Assembly: GCF_965199065.1 (NCBI RefSeq)
Contig: NZ_CBDAQN010000001.1
Span: forward strand, 1,240,001 to 1,304,000
Source of the DNA: Acidisoma sp965199065
GTDB lineage: Bacteria; Pseudomonadota; Alphaproteobacteria; Acetobacterales; Acetobacteraceae
Direction of reading: 5' to 3'
Length of the DNA: 64,000 nt
The translations under genes and the position numbers were made by a program. The notes beneath the pieces are model-generated. The model did no database searches and was not told the origin of the DNA. It saw nothing but the letters and a program-made list of their open reading frames with translations. Below, piece by piece: positions 44,103 to 51,845 of this stretch (within the stretch, counting starts at the first letter, position 1; each line of letters opens with the position of its first letter).

Positions 44103-47000
44103 ATGTCCGGGCTCAAGGATTCCGCCGACGCTCTCGGCGCGGAGGTCGCGACCCAGCTTTACGGAGTGACGGGCGGCGGAATCAAGATCGGCATCATCTC
44201 CGACAGCTACGACGCGAACGGCGGCGCGGCGGCGAACGTCGCCTCCGGCAATCTGCCGCAGAACGTTGCTGTCGAGAGCGATAGCTTCACCGGAACCGAC
44301 GAAGGCCAGGCGATGACGGAGCTGGCCTATCAGGTGGCGCCCGGCGCGTCCTACTACTTCGCGACCTGCGGCGACAGCCTCCAGAGTTTCGCCGCGGCGG
44401 TAACGACCCTGCAATCCGCAGGCTGCGCCGTCATCGTCGACGACGTGACGTTCCCATCCGAGGAGTCCTTCTACCAGACGGGAACCGTCCTCGACCTCGC
44501 GATCGAGGCCGCGGTTGCGGCCGGTGCGAACTACTTCACTGCAACAGGGAACGGGGGCGACGACTACGTCCAGCTCGGCTTCGCGCCCATCTCGGTGACG
44601 GTAGCCGGGATCAGTCCCTTCGCCTTGAACGCCGCGAACTTCGGGGCGACCGGCGCCTTCCAGGACATCGCGATAAGCTCCGGCGCCAACGTGACCATCG
44701 ATCTCGAATGGGCCCAGCCCTTCGCGACGATCGGCGAGTTGAGCGGCGGCGCGCGGAACAGCCTGGCCTTCTACCTCATCAACAGCAGCGGCCGCGTCGT
44801 CGCCAGCTCGACGCAGGTCGTGCTCGGCGACAACCCTGTGCAGACCATCCAGTTCACCAACTACACCTCGTCGGCACAGTTCCGCCTGGTGGTGGTCGAG
44901 AACGGCGGCACGACACCCTCAGGACAAAGTTTTACGATCAGTGTCTTAGACAGTGCTCTTGCCACGCTTGAAGGGCCGGACGCGGGAACCGGCGCGGGCA
45001 GCGTGATGGGCCACGCTCTTATCTCCGGCGTGAACGCTGTGGGCGCCGTGACCTACAGCAACACCCCGGCGTTCGGCGCCTCTCCCGCACCTGCCTTCTA
45101 CACCGCGACCGGAACAGGCACGATCCTCTACAATTCCCAGGGCCAGTTGCTTGCTACCCCTGCGAGCGCGAATGCGCCCGGCTTCCTGAGCGTTTCCGGT
45201 TCATCGACGACGGTCGCCGGTTTCGCGCCCTTCGCCGGCACATCCGCAGCAGCCCCAACTGCCGGCGCGGTTGGTGCACTCATGCTTCAGGCCAATGGAG
45301 CCCTCACCACCGTCGAGGTAACGGCGCTGCTGGATCAATCCGCGATCCCCGTCCCGAGCACGGTCGACGATGTCGGTGCCGGGCTGATCCAGGCCCGGGC
45401 CGCAGTCGAGCTATCGGTTTCGGCGGCGGGCACCCGCTGGTCCGCGGCCAGCGGCGGCAACTGGAGCAGCGCCGCCAACTGGTCGGCCGGAACGCTGCCC
45501 AGCGCGAACGGCGCCGTGATGCTCAGCAACGATCTCGGTGTGATCTCTGGCAGTTACGGCCTGACAGTGAACACGCCAAGCGCGACGGCAGGCGCTTTGA
45601 CCCTGTCGGCGCCCGCGGGCCAGACGGTGACGCTCACGATCGGCGCCGGCGACGGGCTCGCGGTCGGCGGCCCGGCTGCGAACGACATCACCGCCGGCGA
45701 CTTCCTGGTCGGCGTCGGCGGCACGCTCTCGATGAGCGGGGGCACGCTGAGTGTCAGCGGATCACTCAACTCCAATGCCGGAACCGTCGTCATGACCGGC
45801 GGCGAGGTGACCGCCGGCAACTACACGCAGGACGCGGGTGGGATGATCGTGACCGCCGGCACCGTCGGGCTCACCGGCGCGGTCGGTTTCGCGGAGACCG
45901 GCGGGCAAGTTTCCATCGGGACGCAAGGCGTCCTCGACACGACGGCGGTAAGCGTCTCGGCGGCGACTGTGACCGTCGCGGGGACGCTTGACGATCTCGG
46001 CATCCTCTCCACCGGCACTTCCGGGGGCATCGGGGTCATCAGCGTTGCATCGACGGGCTCGCTGAGCATCGGCGGCGCGGCCAGCGGCGTCGGGATCGCC
46101 TTCTCCGGCAATGGCGGGCTGCTGGACTTCACCTCTGACAGCGCGTCGGTGCTGACCGGCGGCCTGACCTCCATCATCTCCGGCTTCGACGACGGGTCGA
46201 GCGTCGTGGCGTTCGGCGCCCTCACCTACAACCCGCTCGACACCGCCAGCTATGCGAGCGGCACACTCACCATCCAGGACGGCTCCGTGGACCTCGCCAC
46301 TTTGGCGCTCTCGGCGTCCGAGCAGTACGGCGGCTTCGACCTCATTGCGGGCACTGCGGACCGGCTGGAGGTCGTCGCACTGGCCTGCTTCGCGGCCGGC
46401 ACCTGCCTGTGGACCGAGCGGGGAGCGGTCGCGGTCGAGACCCTCGCGGTGGGCGACCTCGTCATCACCGCCGATGGCGGGCTGGCGCCGATCACCTGGA
46501 CCGGCCTGCGGCGCGTCGAATGCGGTCGCCACCGCGAACCCGCGGGCGTTCTGCCCGTCCGCATTTCGGCCCATGCCTTCGGGGACGGTCTGCCCGGGCG
46601 CGACCTGTTCCTCTCCCCGGACCATGCGGTTTACGCCGAGGGTGTCCTTATCCCGGTCAAGCACCTCATCGACGGCGCGCTGATCCGGCAAGTGACGGTG
46701 GCCCATGTGACCTATGTCCATATCGAACTGTCTCACCACCAATTGGTTTTGGCGGAGGGACTGCCGGTCGAAAGCTATCTCGATGCCGGCGATCGCGCCG
46801 GTTTCTCCGGGGGCCCCGTCGTCGCCTTGCATCCGGAGTGGGGAAAGCACCGGGGCGATGTGGCGATGTTCAGCGAGGCCCTCGCCTATGCGCCGCTACG
46901 CGTGACGGGAGCGGAGGTCGACCGCGTGCGGGCGAAGCTGGCCGTGCGCTGCCGTCATCAGTGCTTCGGCGGGGCCAGCAGCACCCGATTGACCGACTGA
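44103..47000 (+). CDS. Subtilase-like protein with C-terminal Hint_2 domain
   Basis: A 965-residue multidomain protein. Residues 25-410 resemble a subtilisin-type protease: Asp34 in GIISDSYD and Ser381 in FAGTSAAAP. The position expected for the catalytic His reads DEGQAM with Glu67, more like the Ser-Glu-Asp sedolisins. Residues about 425-755 are Gly/Ser/Thr-rich strand repeats (ASGGNWSSAANWSAGTLP opening). A Hint_2 autoprocessing domain starts at Cys762 (ACFAAGT) and runs to about 905, with LSPDHAVYAEG holding the conserved His. No N-terminal signal is seen. GGAG lies 8 nt before the ATG. The 3' end overlaps the convergent methyltransferase gene by 43 bp. Probably self-cleaving and surface or secreted, by inference. 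Confidence 0.82.
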   Translation: MSGLKDSADALGAEVATQLYGVTGGGIKIGIISDSYDANGGAAANVASGNLPQNVAVESDSFTGTDEGQAMTELAYQVAPGASYYFATCGDSLQSFAAAVTTLQSAGCAVIVDDVTFPSEESFYQTGTVLDLAIEAAVAAGANYFTATGNGGDDYVQLGFAPISVTVAGISPFALNAANFGATGAFQDIAISSGANVTIDLEWAQPFATIGELSGGARNSLAFYLINSSGRVVASSTQVVLGDNPVQTIQFTNYTSSAQFRLVVVENGGTTPSGQSFTISVLDSALATLEGPDAGTGAGSVMGHALISGVNAVGAVTYSNTPAFGASPAPAFYTATGTGTILYNSQGQLLATPASANAPGFLSVSGSSTTVAGFAPFAGTSAAAPTAGAVGALMLQANGALTTVEVTALLDQSAIPVPSTVDDVGAGLIQARAAVELSVSAAGTRWSAASGGNWSSAANWSAGTLPSANGAVMLSNDLGVISGSYGLTVNTPSATAGALTLSAPAGQTVTLTIGAGDGLAVGGPAANDITAGDFLVGVGGTLSMSGGTLSVSGSLNSNAGTVVMTGGEVTAGNYTQDAGGMIVTAGTVGLTGAVGFAETGGQVSIGTQGVLDTTAVSVSAATVTVAGTLDDLGILSTGTSGGIGVISVASTGSLSIGGAASGVGIAFSGNGGLLDFTSDSASVLTGGLTSIISGFDDGSSVVAFGALTYNPLDTASYASGTLTIQDGSVDLATLALSASEQYGGFDLIAGTADRLEVVALACFAAGTCLWTERGAVAVETLAVGDLVITADGGLAPITWTGLRRVECGRHREPAGVLPVRISAHAFGDGLPGRDLFLSPDHAVYAEGVLIPVKHLIDGALIRQVTVAHVTYVHIELSHHQLVLAEGLPVESYLDAGDRAGFSGGPVVALHPEWGKHRGDVAMFSEALAYAPLRVTGAEVDRVRAKLAVRCRHQCFGGASSTRLTD

Positions 47001-48205
47001 AGGGCGGCAAAGGTTTCAGCCCAGGCCCGGGCGAACTTCGCCTCCGGCATGCCGCGTCCTGCGAACAGGGAGCGGAGGCTCGCCACGCTGCGCTCGCCGT
47101 CGATCGCGTGCAGGATCGCAGTGCCCTCGGGGGGGAGGCGCAGCACCGCCCGCAAGCCGTCGAACAGGAAGGGTAGCGAGCCGTCGGGGAGGATGGACTT
47201 CGCCAGTTCCGCGCCCGGAACCTCGCGCATGACGGGCACCGCCTCGTCGGCAAAGGCATTGGCCATCGCCACCGGCTCGGCGGCGCGGCGGCAATAGGCG
47301 ATGTGGACGCTCATGTTCGCGGTCAGCGCCTCGGCCAGCGCGGCCTGTGCGGTCGCGCCCAGGCTCGCGGCACGCGCCCGGAGCTTGGGCTCCGGCAGCC
47401 ACGTGGCCGGGTCGTAGCGCATCGGCTCCATGAAGGCGGTGACCGCCATGCCGGCGCCCGCCAGCAAATCGGCGAAGGCGGTGACGGTGAAGGCGCGGTC
47501 ACGCGGGTTGAGGAGCAGATCGTATAGCCCGGCGTCGCCGCCGGTGATGTGGTCGGTGAAGTTCCGGTTGAAACGCAGCCAGTTGCTCTCGGGCAGATGG
47601 CGCATCACCCGCCGTGCCACATCGAGCCGGGCCGCGGGCGGCTGATCGGCGGGCGCCAGCAAACTCAGCGCGTCCTGCACCATGTAGACGCCGGTGCGGC
47701 CATGAGGCGCATAGACCATGAGCCCCAAGCCGCCGCTGGGCGCGAGCACGGCGACGAGCGCCGCCAGCCCCTCGGCCGGCTCCGGCAGGTGGTGCAGCAC
47801 GCCGCAGCAGTCGATGTAGTCGAACGGTCCAACCCCGAGCTGCGGCAGGTCGAGCAGCGAACCCTGTAGCCAGTCGATGTTGGTGAGGCCGCGCACCTCC
47901 GCCCGAGCGCGCGCCACCTTCAGGGCAGCGGCCGAGCGGTCGAGATAGGTGACGCGGCCCGGCCGCCCCGAGCGGGCCATGTGGGTCGCGAGCATGATGG
48001 TGCCATCGCCCGTGCCGCCGCCCGCGATGAGCGCTCGCAGAGGCCGCGATGTGGGCCGGTTGGCGCCGAAGACCCAATAGTCGATCTCCCGCAGATGCGA
48101 AGGGCTGCCGATGATGAGCCGCTTGGCCTCCTCGCGAGGGTCTCGCGCCGGATACGGATAGGCCTCGTACTGTGCCGCGAGGTGGGCATCTGCGTGATCG
48201 CTCAT
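46958..48205 (-). CDS. Class I SAM-dependent methyltransferase
   Basis: This 415-residue protein has the SAM-binding motif LIAGGGTGDGT near residues 59-69, an acidic ribose contact (YLDRS), and YIDCCGVLHHL as motif IV. The N-terminal QYEAYPYPARDPREEAKR is typical of a group with an extra C-terminal domain (here about residues 270-415, including GERSVASLRSLF). Methyl acceptor is unknown. It is divergent from the IalB-like gene with about 100 bp between starts. Confidence 0.85.
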   Translation of the reverse strand: MSDHADAHLAAQYEAYPYPARDPREEAKRLIIGSPSHLREIDYWVFGANRPTSRPLRALIAGGGTGDGTIMLATHMARSGRPGRVTYLDRSAAALKVARARAEVRGLTNIDWLQGSLLDLPQLGVGPFDYIDCCGVLHHLPEPAEGLAALVAVLAPSGGLGLMVYAPHGRTGVYMVQDALSLLAPADQPPAARLDVARRVMRHLPESNWLRFNRNFTDHITGGDAGLYDLLLNPRDRAFTVTAFADLLAGAGMAVTAFMEPMRYDPATWLPEPKLRARAASLGATAQAALAEALTANMSVHIAYCRRAAEPVAMANAFADEAVPVMREVPGAELAKSILPDGSLPFLFDGLRAVLRLPPEGTAILHAIDGERSVASLRSLFAGRGMPEAKFARAWAETFAALQSVNRVLLAPPKH

Positions 48206-48304
48206 CGGGCCGCTTTAGCGGCTACCGGTGGCGCTGGCGAGACATGCGAGGAGACCTGCAACCTTCTCTTGCGCGAGGCCGCGGAGCTCCCTTATGCCAC
48301 GCCA

Positions 48305-48787
48305 ATGCATAGACTCCTTCTGACAACTTCCGCCCTGTTGGCACTGACACTGCCTGCCTTCGCGGCTGGCCCCACCTCCCTTGGGGTGTTCCAGGACTGG
48401 ACCTCGGCCCAGTACGATGCTGGCGGCGCCCATGTGTGCTACGCCTTCACCCGGGCGATCGGCAGCGCCAAGACGCCGTCGGCGGCGATGATCATCGTCT
48501 CGGAACGGTCCACCTCCCGCGACGAGGTGGTTGTCCAGGCAACCGCGGCCTACCCGCCGAAAGCGGAGGTCGCCGTGCAGGTCGATCGCCAGCCGCCGAT
48601 GTCCTTCTACACGGCCGCCAACCGCGCATTCTCCCGGGATGGCCGCGCCACGGTCATCGGCATGCAGAAGGGCGCGAGCGCCACCGCCACCTGGGATCGC
48701 AAGGGCGGCAAGGGCCATGAGAAATTCTCCCTCGCCGGCTTCAGCGCGGCGTACGGCGCCATCGTCCGCGCGTGCCCGGCCCGTTGA
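48305..48787 (+). CDS. Invasion-associated locus B (IalB)-like periplasmic protein
   Basis: This 160-residue protein has a signal peptide ending AFAAG (about residues 1-21). The body, VFQDWTSAQYDAGGAHVCYAFTRA then VSERSTSRDEVVV, resembles the IalB family of alphaproteobacteria, small beta-rich periplasmic proteins of unknown function. ATG 48305 gives a proper signal; the frame is open upstream into the divergent methyltransferase gene without coding sense. It ends inside the start region of rlmN. Confidence 0.82.
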   Translation: MHRLLLTTSALLALTLPAFAAGPTSLGVFQDWTSAQYDAGGAHVCYAFTRAIGSAKTPSAAMIIVSERSTSRDEVVVQATAAYPPKAEVAVQVDRQPPMSFYTAANRAFSRDGRATVIGMQKGASATATWDRKGGKGHEKFSLAGFSAAYGAIVRACPAR

Positions 48788-49986
48788 ACGCGCTCATCCC
48801 CCGTATCGAGCTCCCGGCCGGCGAGTTCGCCGGCGACGCCGCCCGCATCATGGCGAAAGCCGCATTGTTCGCGCCTCCGCCGGCGCGGCTGGCGGATGGC
48901 AGGCGCGACCTTGTCGGCCTGACGCGCGAGGAGCTGGCGGCCGAGGTCGCAGGCATCGGCGAAGCGCCGTTCCGGGCCAAGCAGATCTGGCACTGGATCT
49001 ACCACCAGGGGGAAACCGACTTCGCGCGCATGACGACCATGGCCAAGCCCATGCGGGACAAGCTGGCGGAGAACTTCGTCGTCGGCAGGCCCGAAACGGT
49101 GGTGGCTCAGACGAGCACCGACGAGACACGGAAATTCCTCTTCCGGTTCCGTGACGGCCAGGAGGCCGAGACCGTCTATATTCCCGACCCGGAGGAGGAT
49201 CGCGGCGCCGTCTGCCTATCCTCCCAGGTCGGCTGCACCCTCTCCTGCACCTTCTGCCATACGGGCACGCAGCGGCTCATGCGCAACCTGGGCGCGGCGG
49301 AGATCGTCGGTCAGTTCATGGCGGCGCGGGATAGCTATGGCGAGTGGCCCAGCCCCAAGGGCGAGACCCCGCGCCTGCTCTCGACCATCGTGCTGATGGG
49401 CATGGGCGAGCCCCTCTATAACTACGACAATGTCGCCCGCGCGATGCGTATCGTCATGGACGGCGAAGGGATCGCTCTCTCCCGCCGCCGCATCACCCTC
49501 TCCACCAGCGGCGTCGTGCCGATGATGGACAGGGCTGGCACCGAACTCGGCGTCAATCTCGCCGTATCGCTCCATGCCGTGCGGGACGAGCTGCGCGACG
49601 AGTTGGTGCCGCTCAACCGGAAATACCCGATCGCCGAGCTCATTGCCGCCTGCCGGCGCTACCCGGCAGCCTCTAACGCCCGGCGCATCACCTTCGAATA
49701 CGTCATGCTGAAGGGCGTCAATGACAGCGAGGCGGATGCGCGCCTGTTGGTCGAGTTGATCGCCGGGCTTCCGGCCAAGGTGAACCTCATTCCGTTCAAC
49801 CCCTGGCCGGGCAGCGCCTACGAGACAAGCACACCAACGGCGATACGGCGCTTTGCAGCAATCGTCATGGATGCGGGATATGCGGCTCCAGTTCGCACCC
49901 CACGCGGGCAAGACATTCTGGCCGCCTGCGGGCAGCTCAAAACCGAGACAGTTCTGGCAAGGCACGCTCAAAAAACGTCTGGCTAA
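48772..49986 (+). CDS. rlmN: 23S rRNA (adenine2503-C2)-methyltransferase
   Basis: RlmN is a radical-SAM enzyme methylating A2503 of 23S rRNA and A37 of some tRNAs. The cluster motif is Cys155-x3-Cys159-x2-Cys162 in GCTLSCTFCHTG, followed by GMGEPLYNYDNV and LSTSGVVPMM. The C-terminal catalytic Cys lies in ILAACGQL. Start is uncertain: GTG 48772, TTG 48784 (overlapping the upstream stop) and ATG 48850 are all possible, and conservation begins only near residue 40. Confidence 0.95.
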   Translation: MPGPLNALIPRIELPAGEFAGDAARIMAKAALFAPPPARLADGRRDLVGLTREELAAEVAGIGEAPFRAKQIWHWIYHQGETDFARMTTMAKPMRDKLAENFVVGRPETVVAQTSTDETRKFLFRFRDGQEAETVYIPDPEEDRGAVCLSSQVGCTLSCTFCHTGTQRLMRNLGAAEIVGQFMAARDSYGEWPSPKGETPRLLSTIVLMGMGEPLYNYDNVARAMRIVMDGEGIALSRRRITLSTSGVVPMMDRAGTELGVNLAVSLHAVRDELRDELVPLNRKYPIAELIAACRRYPAASNARRITFEYVMLKGVNDSEADARLLVELIAGLPAKVNLIPFNPWPGSAYETSTPTAIRRFAAIVMDAGYAAPVRTPRGQDILAACGQLKTETVLARHAQKTSG

Positions 49987-50004
49987 TCAGAGCAAAATAA
50001 CATC

Positions 50005-50025
50005 GGTCGTCCAGCTTGGGCGACC
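50005..50025 (+). terminator. Hairpin after rlmN
   Basis: A 9-bp stem (50005-50013 with 50017-50025, one G-U pair) closes a 3-nt loop 18 bp after the rlmN stop. There is no T-run, so it is a weak or factor-assisted terminator candidate. Confidence 0.35.
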
Positions 50026-50114
50026 CGACGCGTCACCAGCCGCACGGGCAGCTAAAAATACGAAACGGTGTCAAAACGAGGCTGGTCGTCCAGCTGCTGC
50101 TTGGCAACGTTTTC

Positions 50115-50144
50115 GCCACGATCCAGGCGGTTACGGATCGTGGC
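50115..50144 (-). terminator. Perfect 10-bp hairpin after the response regulator gene
   Basis: GCCACGATCC (50115-50124) pairs perfectly with GGATCGTGGC (50135-50144), 20 bp past the response-regulator stop on the minus strand. It may end both convergent transcripts. No T-run is present. Confidence 0.45.
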
Positions 50145-50164
50145 TAGAGGCGACGTGAGCGTCG

Positions 50165-50920
50165 TCAGCTCGCCTTCGGGTCGAGGCGGTAGCCGCCGGC
50201 CTCGGTGATCAGCAGTTGCGAATGCGATGGATCGGGCTCGATCTTCTGCCGGAGACGGTAAATATGAGTCTCCAGCGTATGAGTCGTTACCGCTGCGTTG
50301 TAGCCCCAGACCTCGTTGAGCAGAACCTGCCGCGGAACCGGCTTCGCACCGGCGCGATACAGGAACTTCAGGATCGCGGCCTCTTTCTCGGTCAACCGGA
50401 TCCGGCGGTTCTTGACCGGCTCCTGCAACAGCTTGGTCGCGGGCCTGAACACATACGGCCCGATCGTGAAGACCGCGTCCTCGCTGTTCTCGAACATGCG
50501 GAGCTGGGCGCGCAGACGTGCCATCAGTTCCGACAGGCGGAAGGGCTTCGAGACATAGTCGTTCGCGCCGGAGTCGAGACCGCGGACGACATCGGTTTCC
50601 TCGGCCGATCCGGTCAGCATGATGATGGGCATCTTTAGCCCGCGCGCCCGCAACTTCGTGCAAAAGTCACGGCCGTCACCGTCCGGCAGGCTCACATCCA
50701 GGATGATGGCGTCGAACCTCATGCCCGGCTTGCCGAGCTCCGCCTCGGCCTCGCCGACCGTTGCCGCCTCGGTCGCCGAAAACTCGCCGTCCACAACAAG
50801 CTGCTCGGCCAGCGTCGACCGCAGCGCCAAGTCGTCATCGACGATGAGTATCGGCCGCTCGTCTCCGCTTGGCTTATCTGCCACCTTCGTCCTCTCATTC
50901 AGCGTCTGCACATCCGCCAT
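50165..50920 (-). CDS. OmpR-family response regulator (orphan)
   Basis: This 251-residue regulator has a receiver domain (about residues 22-140) with phospho-acceptor Asp75 in LDVSLPDGDG, the acidic pair DDD at 28-30 and Lys in VSKPFR. A winged-helix trans_reg_C domain follows (about 155-248: LTEKEAAILKFLYRAG and THTLETHIYRLRQKIE). ATG 50920 has GGAG about 9 nt upstream. No histidine kinase gene is adjacent, so the partner is elsewhere. A 20-residue polar N-terminal extension precedes the receiver. Confidence 0.92.
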   Translation of the reverse strand: MADVQTLNERTKVADKPSGDERPILIVDDDLALRSTLAEQLVVDGEFSATEAATVGEAEAELGKPGMRFDAIILDVSLPDGDGRDFCTKLRARGLKMPIIMLTGSAEETDVVRGLDSGANDYVSKPFRLSELMARLRAQLRMFENSEDAVFTIGPYVFRPATKLLQEPVKNRRIRLTEKEAAILKFLYRAGAKPVPRQVLLNEVWGYNAAVTTHTLETHIYRLRQKIEPDPSHSQLLITEAGGYRLDPKAS

Positions 50921-51159
50921 CCGCCAACTCCATCCACTCAATATCCGCAAACTTCAACAGGTTCATCCAAAGACGCGGCCGTTCCGATGTCCAGACCGTT
51001 ATTTCGCCAGGCATGCCCGTTCCGAGAGTTCAAACGATATAGGAGCGCTCACGGGCTTTACTATGCTTTAACAAGTAATTCGGCGCCGAAACCAGTGCGG
51101 TTACGGCATGCGGTTTTTCAGCCTGTGGCGCACTCGGTTTGCTCGCGCCGAAGCCAGCA

Positions 51160-51657
51160 TCAGCCGCCGATCACCTCGACCCCGGTCATCCCCTTCGACA
51201 GAACCTCCCGCAGATGGTCGATTTCGAGCGCTATGCAACCCGCCGTGGGCGCCCGAGAAGCCGTCGCAAGGTGAAGAAATATTGCCGAACCGCGGTCGCG
51301 AATCGGTGGTGCATCGTTCCAGCCCAAGACGCCTATCACGTCATAAACCGCATCCGCGCGCCACAGTTCTTCGTGCCGGCCCGGATAGGGCAGGCGAACC
51401 GGACGATTATATTCGGCGTCGCGCGGATCGTCGCACCATCCGTCGTTCTGGCTGAGCGGCTCGATGGGGCAGGTCGCGAGCGGCGGCGGCACCCTGTCGG
51501 CGCGGTAAAGAACGCGCCGCAGAGGCAACACGCCGGCGGGCGTCGCCTCGTCACCCTCGATCTTGTGGCGCGAAATGCCGCCACGGCCGAAACAGGCCGG
51601 AAAGCGGTCCGCACCGAACCTGAGGAAACCGTCTGCCGTGAGAATCGCAAGGACCAT
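51160..51657 (-). CDS. L,D-transpeptidase (YkuD) family protein
   Basis: This 165-residue protein has the YkuD catalytic pattern with His129 in IFLHLAT and nucleophile Cys141 in PTAGCIAL; the upstream GDEATPAGVLPLRRV is also typical. Such enzymes make 3-3 crosslinks in peptidoglycan or anchor lipoproteins. No signal peptide is visible, which is odd for a periplasmic enzyme; the start may lie upstream or the protein may be exported otherwise. It is divergent from the kinase gene. Confidence 0.82.
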   Translation of the reverse strand: MVLAILTADGFLRFGADRFPACFGRGGISRHKIEGDEATPAGVLPLRRVLYRADRVPPPLATCPIEPLSQNDGWCDDPRDAEYNRPVRLPYPGRHEELWRADAVYDVIGVLGWNDAPPIRDRGSAIFLHLATASRAPTAGCIALEIDHLREVLSKGMTGVEVIGG

Positions 51658-51845
51658 GAGCTACCGTAGATGGGTCCGACCTCAGGCTGGAAGCACATCC
51701 TGCGCCGGCACCCGGAATAACCACGATTATCACGATCAGACAATAGTTTCAGTTACGGCACAAGTCAGCTCGTGCTGTTCGCGCGCAGGCGCAATAACTT
51801 CCCGCCGGGATCATTACTTGTGGATGCGGCGCTCGCCGGATACGC

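Noticed and set aside
42366..44414. Open frame of 682 codons on the minus strand
   Set aside because: It runs antisense through the MFS gene and has charge-rich, low-hydrophobicity composition typical of GC-rich shadows.
50987..51274. Plus-strand frame before the L,D-transpeptidase
   Set aside because: Basic, Ser/Pro-rich shadow overlapping the transpeptidase end; no start signal.
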